Shown here: in pieces, positions 33,100 to 43,009 of the stretch
How the letters are laid out: every line of letters starts with the position of its first letter
Numbering within the stretch: position 1 is the stretch's first letter
Source: Neoceratodus forsteri
Taxonomy: Eukaryota; Chordata; Ceratodontiformes; Ceratodontidae
NCBI GenBank assembly: GCA_016271365.2
Contig: CM057456.1
Coordinates: 663,675,501-663,739,500 of the forward strand
Reading direction: 5' to 3'
Length of the DNA stretch: 64,000 nucleotides
Notes under the pieces: generated by a model
Told to the model about the DNA's origin: nothing
The model's input: the letters and a program-made list of their open reading frames with translations, nothing else
Database searches by the model: none
Program-made: the position numbers and the translations under genes

Positions 33100-33345
33100 A
33101 TCAACTCATTTGCTTCTGGATCTATCTCCATGGTAAGGCAGGATCTGATCCCAGTGGAGCAGATCCTGCCAGGGCAGTTCTCCAAGATTCAGGAAGTAAT
33201 GGATCCAGTGGTCCAAGGGCCAATGGCTTGGGTCTTTCTGAGCTGAGAGGGTGGTCATGGGGTACAGGAAGTGGGAGTTGTACCTGATCTCCCTGTGAAT
33301 GTGATCATGAGGAATGATTTTGACCTCAGAAAAAACATATATGTG
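33100..33345 (+). pseudogene. Gypsy protease C-terminal remnant, copy A
   Basis: Two adjoining frames read MVRQDLIPVEQILPGQFSKI, GPMAWVFLS, then VGVVPDLPVNVIMRNDFDL. The last piece matches the end of retroviral-type aspartic proteases in gypsy elements (typically DLP..VLLGNDL). The catalytic DTG is not visible. A charged linker (33399-33581) follows. Confidence 0.5.
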
Positions 33346-33779
33346 TTACTACCTGTGCCCAAGCAAAAGGGAAAGCTTCTGAGGGTGAGGAGAGGGCAAT
33401 GCAGCCTGTGCACTCCCATCCCTCAGCAGCTGAGGAAGTGGCCATGGTGGGTGAGGGGCTAGCTAGGAAAAGTAGCCCTGAGCCCCAGCTGCAAGCAAAG
33501 GAGGTCGCTGACAGGGTCAGCTTTCCTCATGAATGGGAATTGGAGAGGGTCAGACGGGAGGAGCTGGGTAGGGCACAGTGAGCTGATTCTACCTTCCAAA
33601 AACTGAAAGACATTGCAGATAGTGCTGACACCTCTCAAGGGAGTAAAACATTAGTTTATTGGGAGAATAGGCTGTTGTACATGGAGTGTACACCACAGAG
33701 GGAGCAACAGGGAGAGGTACTCCAGCAGCTGATAAATTCCTTATACTAACGAAAGTAGCTTCTGTTCCTGGTCCATGAC

Positions 33780-34790
33780 ATTTCTTTTGCAGGCCACCTG
33801 GATATTAACTGCACAAAAAATCAGCTTGCCAACAACTTTTTTGGTCAAGCATGTGCACAGACATGACAAATTACTGTCAGACTTGTCCACAGTGCCAGCG
33901 GGTTGAAAAGGTTGGGAAGAAGACTAAGGCAGCTTTGGTGCCCCTGCCTATTATCAATTTACCCTTTAAGAAGGTAGCTGTGGATGTGATGGGGCCCCTG
34001 AGTAACCCAAGTCACACAAGCAAATTATACATACTGGTTGTTGTTGATTACACAACCAGGTACCCCGAGTCAGTGGCCATGTCCTCCGCTGAGGCAGAAA
34101 AAGTGGCTGATGAGCTCCTGGAAATCTTTAGCTAAGTAGGGTTTCCCCAGGAGATTTTTCAGACCAGGGGCAAATCTTGTGTCATCCTTGATGACCAGTT
34201 TGTGGGAGAAGTGAGGGGAGAAACAGTTCCATGCTTCGCCCTATCACCCTGAGACAAATAGCCTGGTGGAGCAGTTCAATGGGACCCTTAAAACTATGCT
34301 CAGACCATTTGTGGACCAGCACAAAAAGGAGTGGGATAAATATTTGCCCCACCTCCTGTTTGCATACAGGGAAGTCCCACAGGAGTCCACAGAGTTCTCA
34401 CCCTTCAAGCCCCTGTTTGGTCACAGGGTGAGGGGGGCCCCTAGATTTAGTCATTGATGAATGGGACAGTAACCATGCCTACCAAGGGGAGTTTATTGTA
34501 GATTACATCCAAAATTTTAGGGCAAGGCTTAAGGAGCTCATGGGGCTTGCCCAGGAACACTTAGCCACTGCACAACATCAATAGAAAACCTGGTACAATT
34601 GTAGGGCCAGAGCCCGGGAGTACAAAGTTGGACAGTGAGTGATGCTATTTGTCCCAGTCCAACACAATAAACTGCAGGAAGCATGGGAAGGCCAATTCTC
34701 CATAATCAGGAAGCTGAGTGATGATAACTATATAGTAGGGCTGCCTGACAGAAGGCTCAGGCAGAGGGCATATCATGTGAACATGATGAA
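33780..34790 (+). pseudogene. Gypsy integrase, copy A
   Basis: The HHCC zinc-binding part reads AGHLDINCTKNQLANNFFW, then CQTCPQCQ. The core follows with VAVDVMGPL (first Asp) and ILVVVDYTTRYPE. The second catalytic region reads FQTRGKSC, where a TDQG/TDRG-like Asp motif is expected, so that residue seems lost. The third block LVEQFNGTLKTML keeps the Glu, in a different frame. Further on, 34640-34790 gives the C-terminal barrel with LQEAWEGQFSIIRKL and LRQRAYHVNMMK. Frameshifts near 34135-34265 and several stops show it is dead. Confidence 0.75.
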
Positions 34791-34999
34791 GCACTAATTT
34801 GATAGGGAGAAAATGATCCTCGCAGTGTGCAGTGTACCAGAGGAGGTGAATGAGGCTGATCCTCTGGTGGACCTCCTCAGGGAAGCCCAGGAAGGATCCT
34901 CAGTGAATAGCATCACCCTCTCAGGACAGCTGACACCAGCCCAGGCTAAGGAGATGAAGGGAGTACTGTGAGAATTTGGGACATGTTCATGGGGAATCT

Positions 35000-35710
35000 G
35001 GTACACCACAATGGCTGAACACCATGTGGACATTGGGACCCAACTTCCATTTAGGCAGTCCCCCCTACAGGGTACCCGTGGGGTTAAGAAGACTATGCTG
35101 GAGGAACTCTGGGAGATGCTGGCCTTTGGAGTGATCCAGGAGTCCAGTAGCTCCTGGACTTTGCCTGTGGTCCTGATTCCCAAGAAGGATGGTACCACAT
35201 GATTCTGTGTTAACTACTGAAGGCTCAACACCTGTACAGAGTCTGATGCCTACCCCATGCCAAGAACTGATGAGATCTTGGAATAGATGGAGGGAGCCCA
35301 GTTCCTAACCATGATAGACCTGATAAAGGGCTACTGGCAGGTGCCATTAACCATTGCAGCAAGGGAGAGGTCTGCTTTCATTACCCAATATATCTTATTC
35401 AAATTCAGAGTAATACCATTTGGGATGAAAAATGTCCCTGCAGCCTTCTAGGGGCTTGTGGATTGCATTCTGGCTGGGGAATGTGAATATGCAGTGGCTT
35501 ACATGCATGACATAGCTATTTACAGAAAGATATGGGAGGATCATGCTTGGCATGTGAGAGAGGTGTTCTGCAGACCAAAGGCCACAGGGCTGACATTTAA
35601 GGTAGAAAAATGCCAAGTAGGCATGGTGGAATTGTCCTATCTTGGGCACTGGGTGGACAGTGAATGCATCTGTCCAGAGCAAGCGAAGGTTGATGTCATC
35701 CAGACCTAGC
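35000..35710 (+). pseudogene. Gypsy reverse transcriptase, copy A
   Basis: Begins with HHVDIGTQLPFRQSPL-type sequence (MAEHHVDIGTQLPFRQSPLQ) and continues with LPVVLIPKKDGTT, YPMPRTDEILE, FLTMIDLIKGYWQVPL and FRVIPFGMKNVPAAF. The catalytic box is YMHDIAIY instead of the gypsy YLDDI, so the first catalytic Asp of the pair is His. LTFKVEKCQVGMVELSYLGH follows. At least five stops. Confidence 0.8.
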
Positions 35711-35714
35711 CCAT

Positions 35715-36306
35715 CCCTGCCACAAAGAAACAGGCAAGGGCATTTCTGGTGACAGACAAATACTGCAGGAGGTATGTTCCTCACTACAGTGATGTGGCCA
35801 ATCCCCTGACAGACCTGACAAAAAAGAGAAAGCCTGAAAAAGTTCTCTGGACAGAGGATTGTGAGTCTGCTTTCTGATGGTTAAAGGAGGAATTATGTGG
35901 GTCACCTGAGCTTGCCAGCCCCAATTATGACTTAAAGTTTGTAGTACATGTGGATGCTTCAAACCATGGGCTGGGTGCCATCCTGAGCCAGGTTACACTG
36001 CAGAGGGAGGAGCACACCATAGTGTATCTGAGCCAGAAGCTTCTGCCCAGGGAAGAGACTTATAGCACAGTGGAGAGGGAATGTCTGGGGATAGTGTGTG
36101 CCCTTCAGAAGCTGAAACCATATCTTTACAGGAGGGAGTTCACTGTGGTCACATATCATAGCTCCTTGATGTGGCTCCATAGGTCTATGGTGCAAACCAC
36201 AAAGTATTTGTGCTGGAGTTTGGTACTACAGTCATATAATATGATCATTCAGCACCAAAGTGGGGTGCAGAATGTCAATGCAGATGGACTGTTGAGAAAG
36301 GGGTGA
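35715..36306 (+). pseudogene. Gypsy RNase H, copy A
   Basis: After the RT connection (ANPLTDLTKKRKPEKVLWTE) the RNase H frame 35950-36306 reads VVHVDASNHGLGAILSQ (first Asp), YSTVERECLGIVCALQKL (Glu) and QNVNADGLLRKG (last Asp). It ends with a stop, consistent with RNase H being the last pol domain here. No integrase follows. Confidence 0.75.
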
Positions 36307-36421
36307 GTGCATGACATGTTCCTTTTGGCATTCTCTAGGCCCTACATGAATGGCAGTGTGGAATTGGGATTGGTTTTGGGATTTGCCCAAAAGAGACACA
36401 CCTTCATTTTCAGGGGAGAGA

Positions 36422-37250
36422 TGTAATGGACATGCGACCAGAGTAATGTATGAATTTATTTTTGTTAATTTCCTTCATAAATATAGTCATGCTTGTGTTG
36501 TAAGTTGTGCTATTTGCAAAAATGGGTACAAAACATGGCTTCTGATGTCACATGACCAAACAGGTCTTATGGGAAACACTGGCTAAAGTTGATCAGGGAA
36601 ATGTTCCCTTGGGAACATACAGTACAGCCATAAATTCTGTTAGGCAGATGGGAGAGTGCCAGTTTGAACATCTCAGTCAGCTTAAAAGGCAAGAAGTGTG
36701 GGGTTCCACACATTGGACATGCTTCAAAACAGAATCATAAAAGTGGACAGAGCAGGGTGCGTGTGTGGAGTGAGTCAGCTTGCCTGAGCTATGTCAACCA
36801 TCGATACACACACATACCACACACACACACACACACAGACACACACAGGCCCACCCATTTGGGAGGGCAGGGGTAATATGTCACTCAAAGGGGTGAAACC
36901 ACTGCCAACAGTCAGAAAATAAATAAATTGAGGTGCTGTAAGAAAGCACTTCCTCTTGGACTTAGAACATTTTAAATCCCAGAGCCCTGCAGCTAGAAGT
37001 CTGGTAAGAAAGACAGCTTAGGGAATAGCATTTTTTCAGACAGCAGCAGGTAAATAAATTGGTTTTAAACTGAGAATAGCTCATATTCTTCTATCTGCAA
37101 CCTGTCTGGTGTAACTTCATTTATTTTCATTTCTAGTAAGCTGTGATTCTTTTGTTTGACTGTACATAAATCCTGTTGTAAATACTTGTCATCTTTTAGT
37201 AAAGCATCTGTTTTTATAGAATCATGACTGCTTGTTTTCTTTAAAAGGAT
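36422..37250 (+). mobile_element. Candidate 3' LTR of the gypsy element
   Basis: About 115 bp after the RNase H stop, the purine tract CAGGGGAGAGA is followed by TGTAATGGACATGCGACC, the usual polypurine tract then TG LTR start. A (CA)n run lies at 36788-36850. The 3' boundary is not identified and no second copy exists in the window to confirm it. Confidence 0.4.
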
Positions 37251-37489
37251 AATTCTACTATTTCTGCTGGACTCTGTTGCGCTCCGTCTCTGAAGGGGCA
37301 CTCTATCCATAGTTATTGTGTTTGACCTTCATGACCTTGAGTAAAGAAGGAGGTAAGAAGCAGGTTTCCCTGACTCCTGTTGATAAAAGCTGCTGTGGTA
37401 GCAGTGAACTTGAAGTCCCTGGTAAGGGATTTTTGTCACAGCTTCCTTTCTCAATTTTTGGACAGCAAATTTTGTTCTCCCAGTAGATC

Positions 37490-37665
37490 ATATAGCATAT
37501 GTTGATGATTTGGCACCAATATCAGCTTCATTGCTAGGTCTACAGAGACAAATAGACAGGTTTAATGATATATGTAAGCAATACTCTTTGAAGATTAATA
37601 GAACTAAGACTAATGTGGTTATTTGTGCAATAATTGAAAACTATAAAGAAAGTTGTTTGTTGCTA
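37490..37665 (+). pseudogene. LINE reverse transcriptase fragment (YVDD box)
   Basis: One open piece reads AYVDDLAPISASLLGLQRQI, then FNDICKQYSLKINRTKTNVV. It matches the catalytic box and following helix of non-LTR RTs ([YF]xDD, LQ..ID, L.IN..KT..). Nothing else of this LINE is nearby. Confidence 0.6.
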
Positions 37666-37690
37666 AGTCTCTAATTTTAACAACTAGATA

Positions 37691-38286
37691 CAGTAAAAGC
37701 CACTTACAGCAGACAGTGGTAATACAATCAGATACAATGCACATTATCAATTGCTCCAGTTTTCATACATAGTAATCAATGCAATTTCCATAATTTATAG
37801 TGGACCCAGAAATTGCTTAAGGCAAACAGCTGATAGCAGCCGACTGCTGTAATTGTCATGGTAGTTGACATGGGAATGATTAACACTTTTAAAAGACTCT
37901 ATATCAAAGCAATGAGGGCAACAGTTCTATCAGTGCTGGACTCTTCAGAGGAACTCACTGCCACTGTATGTACCAAAAAAAAATCACTCTGTTTGATGCT
38001 GTCAGACTTATGCATCAGGTATGGGAGGAGGCAACGGCTGAGATAAATCAGTGCTGTTTTAAAAATGCTACCTTTGTGAACCCTGAGCTGCAAGCCAAAC
38101 AGGCTGTCTCCTAGACACTAAACCCCCAGATGATCTTCTTCCTCCTCCTCTGCCACCTGGCCTTATTGAACAGGAATTTCAAGAATTATGCTACTGAGAC
38201 TGATGAAATCCAATCAGTCATGGACTCAAAGAATGTCCAGCTAAGAACTTCAGAGGAGGATGAGACAGATGATGCTATTTATGTAA
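37691..38286 (+). pseudogene. Tigger/pogo-type transposon remnant
   Basis: Starts with CAGTAAAAGCCACTTACAGC, compatible with a pogo/Tigger terminus (CAGT...). From about 37861, frameshifted pieces read VDMGMINTFKRLYIKAMRAT and, after a shift, LFDAVRLMHQVWEEATAE then CCFKNATFVNPEL. This is the end of the DDE_1 catalytic domain and the C-terminal helices of Tigger-like transposases. The DNA-binding part and most of the catalytic core are deleted. The 148-bp MITE at 38287 interrupts its 3' end. Confidence 0.6.
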
Positions 38287-38434
38287 GCAATAATACCCGA
38301 CAGGGTGGGCAGTATGGTGCTATACCGGACCGCTCAGGGGGTGTAATGAGGCCCGACCCTACAGGAGGAGGGCCTTATAGCCCCTGGAAGGTCTGGTATA
38401 GCACAATACCGCCCACCCTGGAGGGTATTATTGC
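38287..38434. mobile_element. 148-bp palindromic MITE, copy 2
   Basis: Starts GCAATAATACC and ends GGTATTATTGC. Arms pair through CAGGGTGGGCAGTATGGTGC against its complement, and the core GGGCCTTATAGCCCCTGG matches copy 1 at 9128-9276. Confidence 0.75.
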
Positions 38435-38786
38435 GCTTTGAAAATGGGCACAGTAAAAAACATAAATGTAATAAAAAAATTTTAATTAAATAATTACTGA
38501 ACAAAAAAGGCGCTCCAGGAAACTGTTCAAATAGAATGGTGCTCTCAACACCAGCATATCATAAATTCACAACATAATGGAGCACCCATTCTGAACAGCC
38601 AGTAAAATCTACTGCCCTCAGTTTCTGGAAAAAGGGAATGCTGAAAACCAAGTCAAATAAAAATAACTTTTGTACCGACTTGTAAAAATCATGTATTTAA
38701 GACAAACACCATATACAGTACAAGATGTGTGCCAAAAAGAGGCAAGGCTATATAACAGCAATCTAGAAAACAGCTAAAATACTATC

Positions 38787-38960
38787 ACAGAGAGAAAAAG
38801 CATGAAGGGACAGCAGTTCACAAAAGCAGCAGCTAAGCCCGAGTGGGCCAGAAAACCTCACGTTTCGCTACGTCTGGGCAGAGCTTCTTCAGAGGTTAAG
38901 GAGTCACATATCCACTCCCTATTTATAGTATAACCAATAAAACAATTAAACAATTGGCAT
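38787..38960 (-). repeat. Penelope-like pLTR with TATA box
   Basis: Shares about 85 bp with 45650-45738 (GCATGAAGGGACAGCAGTTC, GAGTGGGCCAGAAAACCT). On the minus strand a TATA-like CTATAAATAG (near 38919-38929) lies about 30 bp before a hammerhead-like core. Penelope-like elements commonly have such repeated ends. Confidence 0.6.
38861..38895 (-). ncRNA. Hammerhead-ribozyme-like core
   Basis: Minus strand: CTGAAGA (fits CUGANGA), then AAGC...AGC as a short stem II, then GAAAC, followed within a few bases by GTT in the position of the GUH cleavage triplet. Stem II has an extra A compared with the consensus and stem I pairing is weak, so activity is doubtful. Hammerheads are known in Penelope-like pLTRs. 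Confidence 0.35.
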
Positions 38961-39379
38961 AAAAAAACACACCAAACTTCATGCAAATCTACAATTAAGC
39001 CAATGTTGGCCTGTTAATTTCAGCACTCCAACAAACCCATTGCAAAATATCTTGATAGAGATGTTATACAGATAATGTTGGAATATCTTATATATTTTAA
39101 CTTATTCCATAAGATGCTTAGCTAATATAAAAAATTCAATACTAAATCTAACACTAAATAATCAAGAAATAGGAATAATGAATGGACAATAAACTTCATT
39201 TTTACTGAACATAATTCATTACCTAACTGTAACAAAACTTAATGTGAAAACAGTGCATGTATATTAAAATAGAAACATAGAAACATAGAATTTGACGGCA
39301 GATAAGGACCGCTTGGCCCACCCAATCTGCTCATTTCCCTACCTAATGGATAAGCTGCAGATCCTAGTTAACCAGCAGC

Positions 39380-40857
39380 CTACTTCTTCCTACCCCCACC
39401 CCCTAGAATTGCCTTATGACTGTCCCATGCATGCTTGAATTCCACCACTGTTTTTGACTCCACAACCTCCTCCAGAAGGCCGTTCCATGCATCCACAACC
39501 CTCTCTGTGAAAAAATACTTCCTTAAATTACCTCTGAGCCGCCTTCCCATTATCTTCAAATTGTGCTCCCATGTTCTTGCACACTTCTTTTTTTGAAAGA
39601 TGCTACCCTCTTGGACTTTGTTGATTCCCTTGAGGTACTTGAAAGTTTCTATCATGTTCCCCCTCTCCCTCCTTTCCTCGAGGCTATACATATTAAGCTC
39701 CTTAGTCTCTCTTCATATGTCTTCCGGTGCAGACCCTGCACCATTTTAGTTGCCCTCCTCTGGGAAGCTTCCATCCTCTCTATGTCTTTGCGGAGACTGG
39801 GTCTCCAGAACTGCACGCAGTACTCCAGATGGGGTCTGACCAGCTGTCTGTACAGAGGGATAATAACTTTCTGTTTTTTACTGGTGATGCCTCTCCCTAT
39901 GCATCCCAGTATCCCCCCAGCCCTCCTTGCTGCCCTCTCACATTGCTTGCCCACCTTTAGGTCATCTGATATGACTACCCCCAGGTCCCTTTCCATTTTT
40001 GTTGTTGTTAGTATCTCACCCCCCATTGTGTACTCTTCCCCTGGGTTTTTGTTTCCCAGGTGCATTACCTTGCACTTCTTAGCATTGAATCTAAGCTGCC
40101 ATACATTTGACCATTCTTCTAACCTTGCCAAGTCCCTTCTCATCCTTTCCACTCCACCTGTGCATCAACTCTGTTGCAGATCTTTGTGTCATCTGCAAAG
40201 AGACATACTTTTTCTTCCAGTCCCTCTGCAATGTCACTTATAAAGACATTGAAGAGGACTGGTCCTAATACTGAACCCTGCAGTACCCCACTAGTAACCC
40301 CCCTTTCTTCAGAGTGGACTCCATTTACTATTACCTCTGTGTCCTATTCCCCAGCCAATTCTTTACCCAGGCTGTCATCTTGGGACCCACTCCCAGGCTG
40401 GCTAACTTGTATATTAATCTTTTGTGTGGGACTGTGTCAAATGCCTTGCTAAAGTCTAGGTAGACCATGTCCACAGCCCCTCTCCCTGATCTACTACTTT
40501 GGTCACCCAGTCAAAGAAATCTATCAGATTCATCTGGCATGACCTTTCTGCTGTGAATCCATGCTGCCTTGGGTCCTGTGCCCCCCTGGCCTCTAGATAC
40601 TCAACAATTCTTTCCTTCAGAAGTGATTCCACAATTTTCCCTATCACTGAGGTTAAACTAACAGGTCTGTAGTTTTCTGCTTCTGCCTTGCTCCCACTTT
40701 TGTGAAGGGGAATCACATCTGCCCTCCTCCAGTCCTTGGGTACTACCCCATCCTCCCATGATTTGTTAAAGAGGGTAGTCAGTGGTGTCACTAGTTCTAC
40801 CCTTAGTTCTTTTAGAATTCTGGGATGAATCCCATCAGGCCCCATTGCTTTGTCCAC
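39380..40857 (-). pseudogene. CR1 ORF2 reverse transcriptase and C-terminus
   Basis: Three frames in order. First, 40857-40456: KAMGPDGIHPRILKEL, ADVIPLHKSGSK, ENYRPVSLTSVIGKIVE, QHGFTAERSC. After a frameshift comes the LFADDT catalytic box near 40195-40178. Then 40152-39652: EWSNVWQLRFNAKKCKVMHL, ERDLGVVISDDL, LEYCVQFW and MEASQRRATKMVQGL. Last, 39691-39380: YSLEERRERGNMIETFKYLK, the typical CR1 C-terminal block, then RNLRKYFFTERVVDAWNGL-like sequence. Two or three frameshifts and a break between 40857 and 41110 inactivate it. The plus-strand frame of 226 residues here (39563-40243) is a shadow. Confidence 0.85.
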
Positions 40858-41109
40858 CTTCAGTTTTAAGAGTTCTTTCAGAACCCTTTCTTCTGTAAAT
40901 GGACTGGTATCAATTTCTGTATCCAGAGTGTTTCAACTGTTTGTTTTAGGTACCTCCCCCTCTTCATTTGTAAATATTGAGCAAAAGTATTTCTTTAGTA
41001 TCTCTGCCTTTTCACAGTCACCTCTGCCCACCCTCCCTCCCTCCCTTTATTAAGCCTCACTATCCCTCCCTTGGTCTTCCTTCATTCCCTGATGTACCTA
41101 TAAAAGGTT

Positions 41110-42189
41110 TTATCCCTTCTTAACTGAGTTGGCTATCTTTTCCTCAGTTTGGGCCTTTGCTGTTCTGACTGCCTTCCCAGCTTCATTTTGCTTCAACTGA
41201 TACAGTTCTCTGTCCTGTTCCTTCTGTGATTCCTTGTACTTCCTGAATGCTTTCTTTTTCTCTTGAACCTTCACTGCCACTTCCTTTGAGAACCATAGTG
41301 GTTTCTTACATCGTTTGGTTTTGTTTATTTGCTTCACACAAAGGCTTGTTACCTCTGTGATGGCAGTTTTTATTATTCCCCATTGTTCTTCTACCCCTCC
41401 TTCCTGCCCATTTGCTAGTGCATTCCTTAGGCACTCACCCATTTTGGCAAAGTCAGCCCTCCTAAAGTCCAGTACTTTTGCCTTTGTATGGCTTGACTCT
41501 ATTGTTGTGTTTATTGTGAACCATACTGTTCGATGGTCACTAGTTCCCAGATGGCTACCCACGTCTACATCTGTGATCCTCTCTCCATCTCCATTTGAGA
41601 GAACCAGGTCTAAGATTGCTCCCTCTCGAGTGGGCTCCAATACTAGTTGTCTAAGGCATGACCCCTGTAGGGCATCTAGAATAACCCCACTCTTCGAAGT
41701 GGCTGCTGCGACTGCACTCCAGTTAACATCTGGCATATTCAGATCACCCATCAGCAATATCTCCCCTTTTTCTGTCATTCTAAGTATACTTTCTATCATT
41801 TCCTTGTCCATTTCCTCCCCCTGAGAAGGGGGTCTGTATACAACCCCTGTGCGGATTGTGGTGCCATTGCCTGTCTCCAAATTTACCCACAGTGCTTCTT
41901 CTCCTCCCTGTTTACCCTTTTGTTCTGTTGCTTTGATTCCTTCCCTTATGTAAAGAGCTACTCCTCCTCCTCTTTTACCCTCCCTGTCCCTCCTGTAGAT
42001 AGTGTATCCTGGTATGTTTACGTCCCAGTCATGGTTTTGTGTGTACCATGTTTCTGTGACTGCCACGATATCCAGATGTTCCTCCTCCATCAAGGCCACT
42101 AATTCAGGAAGCTTGTTACTCAGACTACGGGCATTGGTACTCATTGTTTCCATTTTTGATGGCTTTACCTTCTGTTGCAGCATCCCCAC
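41110..42189 (-). CDS. CR1 ORF2, apurinic-type endonuclease and linker
   Basis: A 359-codon open frame. The endonuclease (residues about 15-235) shows NARSLSNKLPELVALMEEEH, VAVTETWY, GGGVALYIRE, GVVYRPPSQ, LLMGDLNMPDVNW and the terminal GTSDHRTVWF with the SDH catalytic motif. The remainder is the linker to RT, rich in Lys and Gln, ending at a stop where the downstream RT frame is shifted. In a live element this domain nicks the target to start target-primed reverse transcription. The ATG at 42189 lies about 95 bp after the ORF1 stop, a spacing plausible for the ORF2 start. Confidence 0.85.
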   Translation of the reverse strand: MGMLQQKVKPSKMETMSTNARSLSNKLPELVALMEEEHLDIVAVTETWYTQNHDWDVNIPGYTIYRRDREGKRGGGVALYIREGIKATEQKGKQGGEEALWVNLETGNGTTIRTGVVYRPPSQGEEMDKEMIESILRMTEKGEILLMGDLNMPDVNWSAVAAATSKSGVILDALQGSCLRQLVLEPTREGAILDLVLSNGDGERITDVDVGSHLGTSDHRTVWFTINTTIESSHTKAKVLDFRRADFAKMGECLRNALANGQEGGVEEQWGIIKTAITEVTSLCVKQINKTKRCKKPLWFSKEVAVKVQEKKKAFRKYKESQKEQDRELYQLKQNEAGKAVRTAKAQTEEKIANSVKKG

Positions 42190-42283
42190 TGACCTTTCTA
42201 CCTCGGTCTTTTCTCATTTAGTATCCTGTTTTGTAGGGAGAGGCTGGGATTTTCCTGCTGCTTATCAGTGCCTCCCCCCTTGA

Positions 42284-43009
42284 CTAGTTTAAAAGCTTGC
42301 CAATGAAGCATTTAAACCGATTGCTCAAAAGACTTGTTCCCTTCCTGGACAGATGCAGACCATCCTGCCAGTATAGGCTGGTGTCCCTCCAGGTGGAACC
42401 CCAGTCTCCAATGAAACCAAACCCCTGTGCTCCACACCATTTTTTCAACCATTCATTAAACTGCATGGTGCAAAGTACCCTTGCCTCACCCATGTCATTG
42501 ACAGGCAGCACCTCTGAGAAGGATACTGTGTGTGCTACTTGTCTTAGACCCCTCCCCAATTCTACAAAGTCCTCCTGCACTGCTCTAATCTCATGATGAG
42601 CCAAGTCATTTGTCCCTAGGTGGACAATGATGTCCAACTCAGACTCCCATGCAGCTGTTCTCGTGATCCTGAGGTTGCGCTTCCTGTCCCTCCAAGCCAT
42701 GACACCAGGCAGGCACCTTACTTCAGTTTTCCCTGCTCCCCCCAGTTCTATCCCCCTAATAATTGAGTCCCCCACCAGGAGCTGCTTCCTTTCCCTGTGG
42801 TGTCCTCTACCTCCTTCCCGTGGGCCTCTCTTGTGACAGTTGTCCTCAGCCTCCTTCGTCTCCTCTGTGGGTGCATCCATAGGGGAGATATGATCCCCCA
42901 GAATGGTGTATGGATTGTGGAGTGGAACAACTGACTGGGTGTGCCTGTGTTCCACCATCCTCACCCTCCCTGAGCCCACTGTGGTCCAACTGCTGTGCTT
43001 TCTTCGCAA
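42284..43009 (-). CDS. CR1 ORF1, esterase-type
   Basis: An open frame of 241 codons, possibly starting further upstream in another frame (43091). Residues about 75-235 form an SGNH-hydrolase (esterase) domain: block I LLVGDSIIRG with the nucleophile Ser, block III IVHLGTNDL with Gly and Asn, and block V DGLHLSRKGTSLL with Asp and His. The N-terminal 70 residues are polar and His-rich. Esterase-type ORF1s are known in CR1 and related LINEs; their role, probably membrane or RNP association, is not settled. All catalytic residues are present. Confidence 0.85.
   Translation of the reverse strand: MRRKHSSWTTVGSGRVRMVEHRHTQSVVPLHNPYTILGDHISPMDAPTEETKEAEDNCHKRGPREGGRGHHRERKQLLVGDSIIRGIELGGAGKTEVRCLPGVMAWRDRKRNLRITRTAAWESELDIIVHLGTNDLAHHEIRAVQEDFVELGRGLRQVAHTVSFSEVLPVNDMGEARVLCTMQFNEWLKKWCGAQGFGFIGDWGSTWRDTSLYWQDGLHLSRKGTSLLSNRFKCFIGKLLN

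Larger units (their letters stand above)
19082..35215 (+). repeat. Segmental duplication, copy A (part with partner in window)
   Basis: Matches 45739-64000 in the same order and orientation: Q repeat, palindromes P3 and P4, two satellite segments, element H3, DIRS, Penelope-like element, P5, hairpin array, ~175-bp satellite with H4, and gypsy pol. About 280 bases of the DIRS part compared by eye showed 12 differences. Copy A alone has an L1-type insertion and a 1.4-kb unknown insertion. The copy probably extends to 45738, the match being cut by the window end. Confidence 0.9.
33016..36306 (+). mobile_element. Gmr1-like Ty3/gypsy pol with integrase before RT, copy A
   Basis: The domains run protease end, zinc finger and integrase, then RT and RNase H. 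Ty3/gypsy elements normally have integrase last. The copia-like order with gypsy-type RT is the defining feature of the Gmr1 group known from fish and other deuterostomes. Many stops and frameshifts. Copy B (61801-64000) has the same order as far as it is visible, so the arrangement is not a local rearrangement of one copy. Confidence 0.75.

Noticed and set aside
33016..36306. Endogenous retrovirus
   Set aside because: Domain order and RT type are those of a gypsy LTR retrotransposon, and no envelope-like frame with signal peptide or transmembrane segment was seen.
39563..40243. 226-residue plus-strand protein
   Set aside because: It lies opposite the CR1 RT, which has clear motifs in order on the minus strand; this frame is a shadow.
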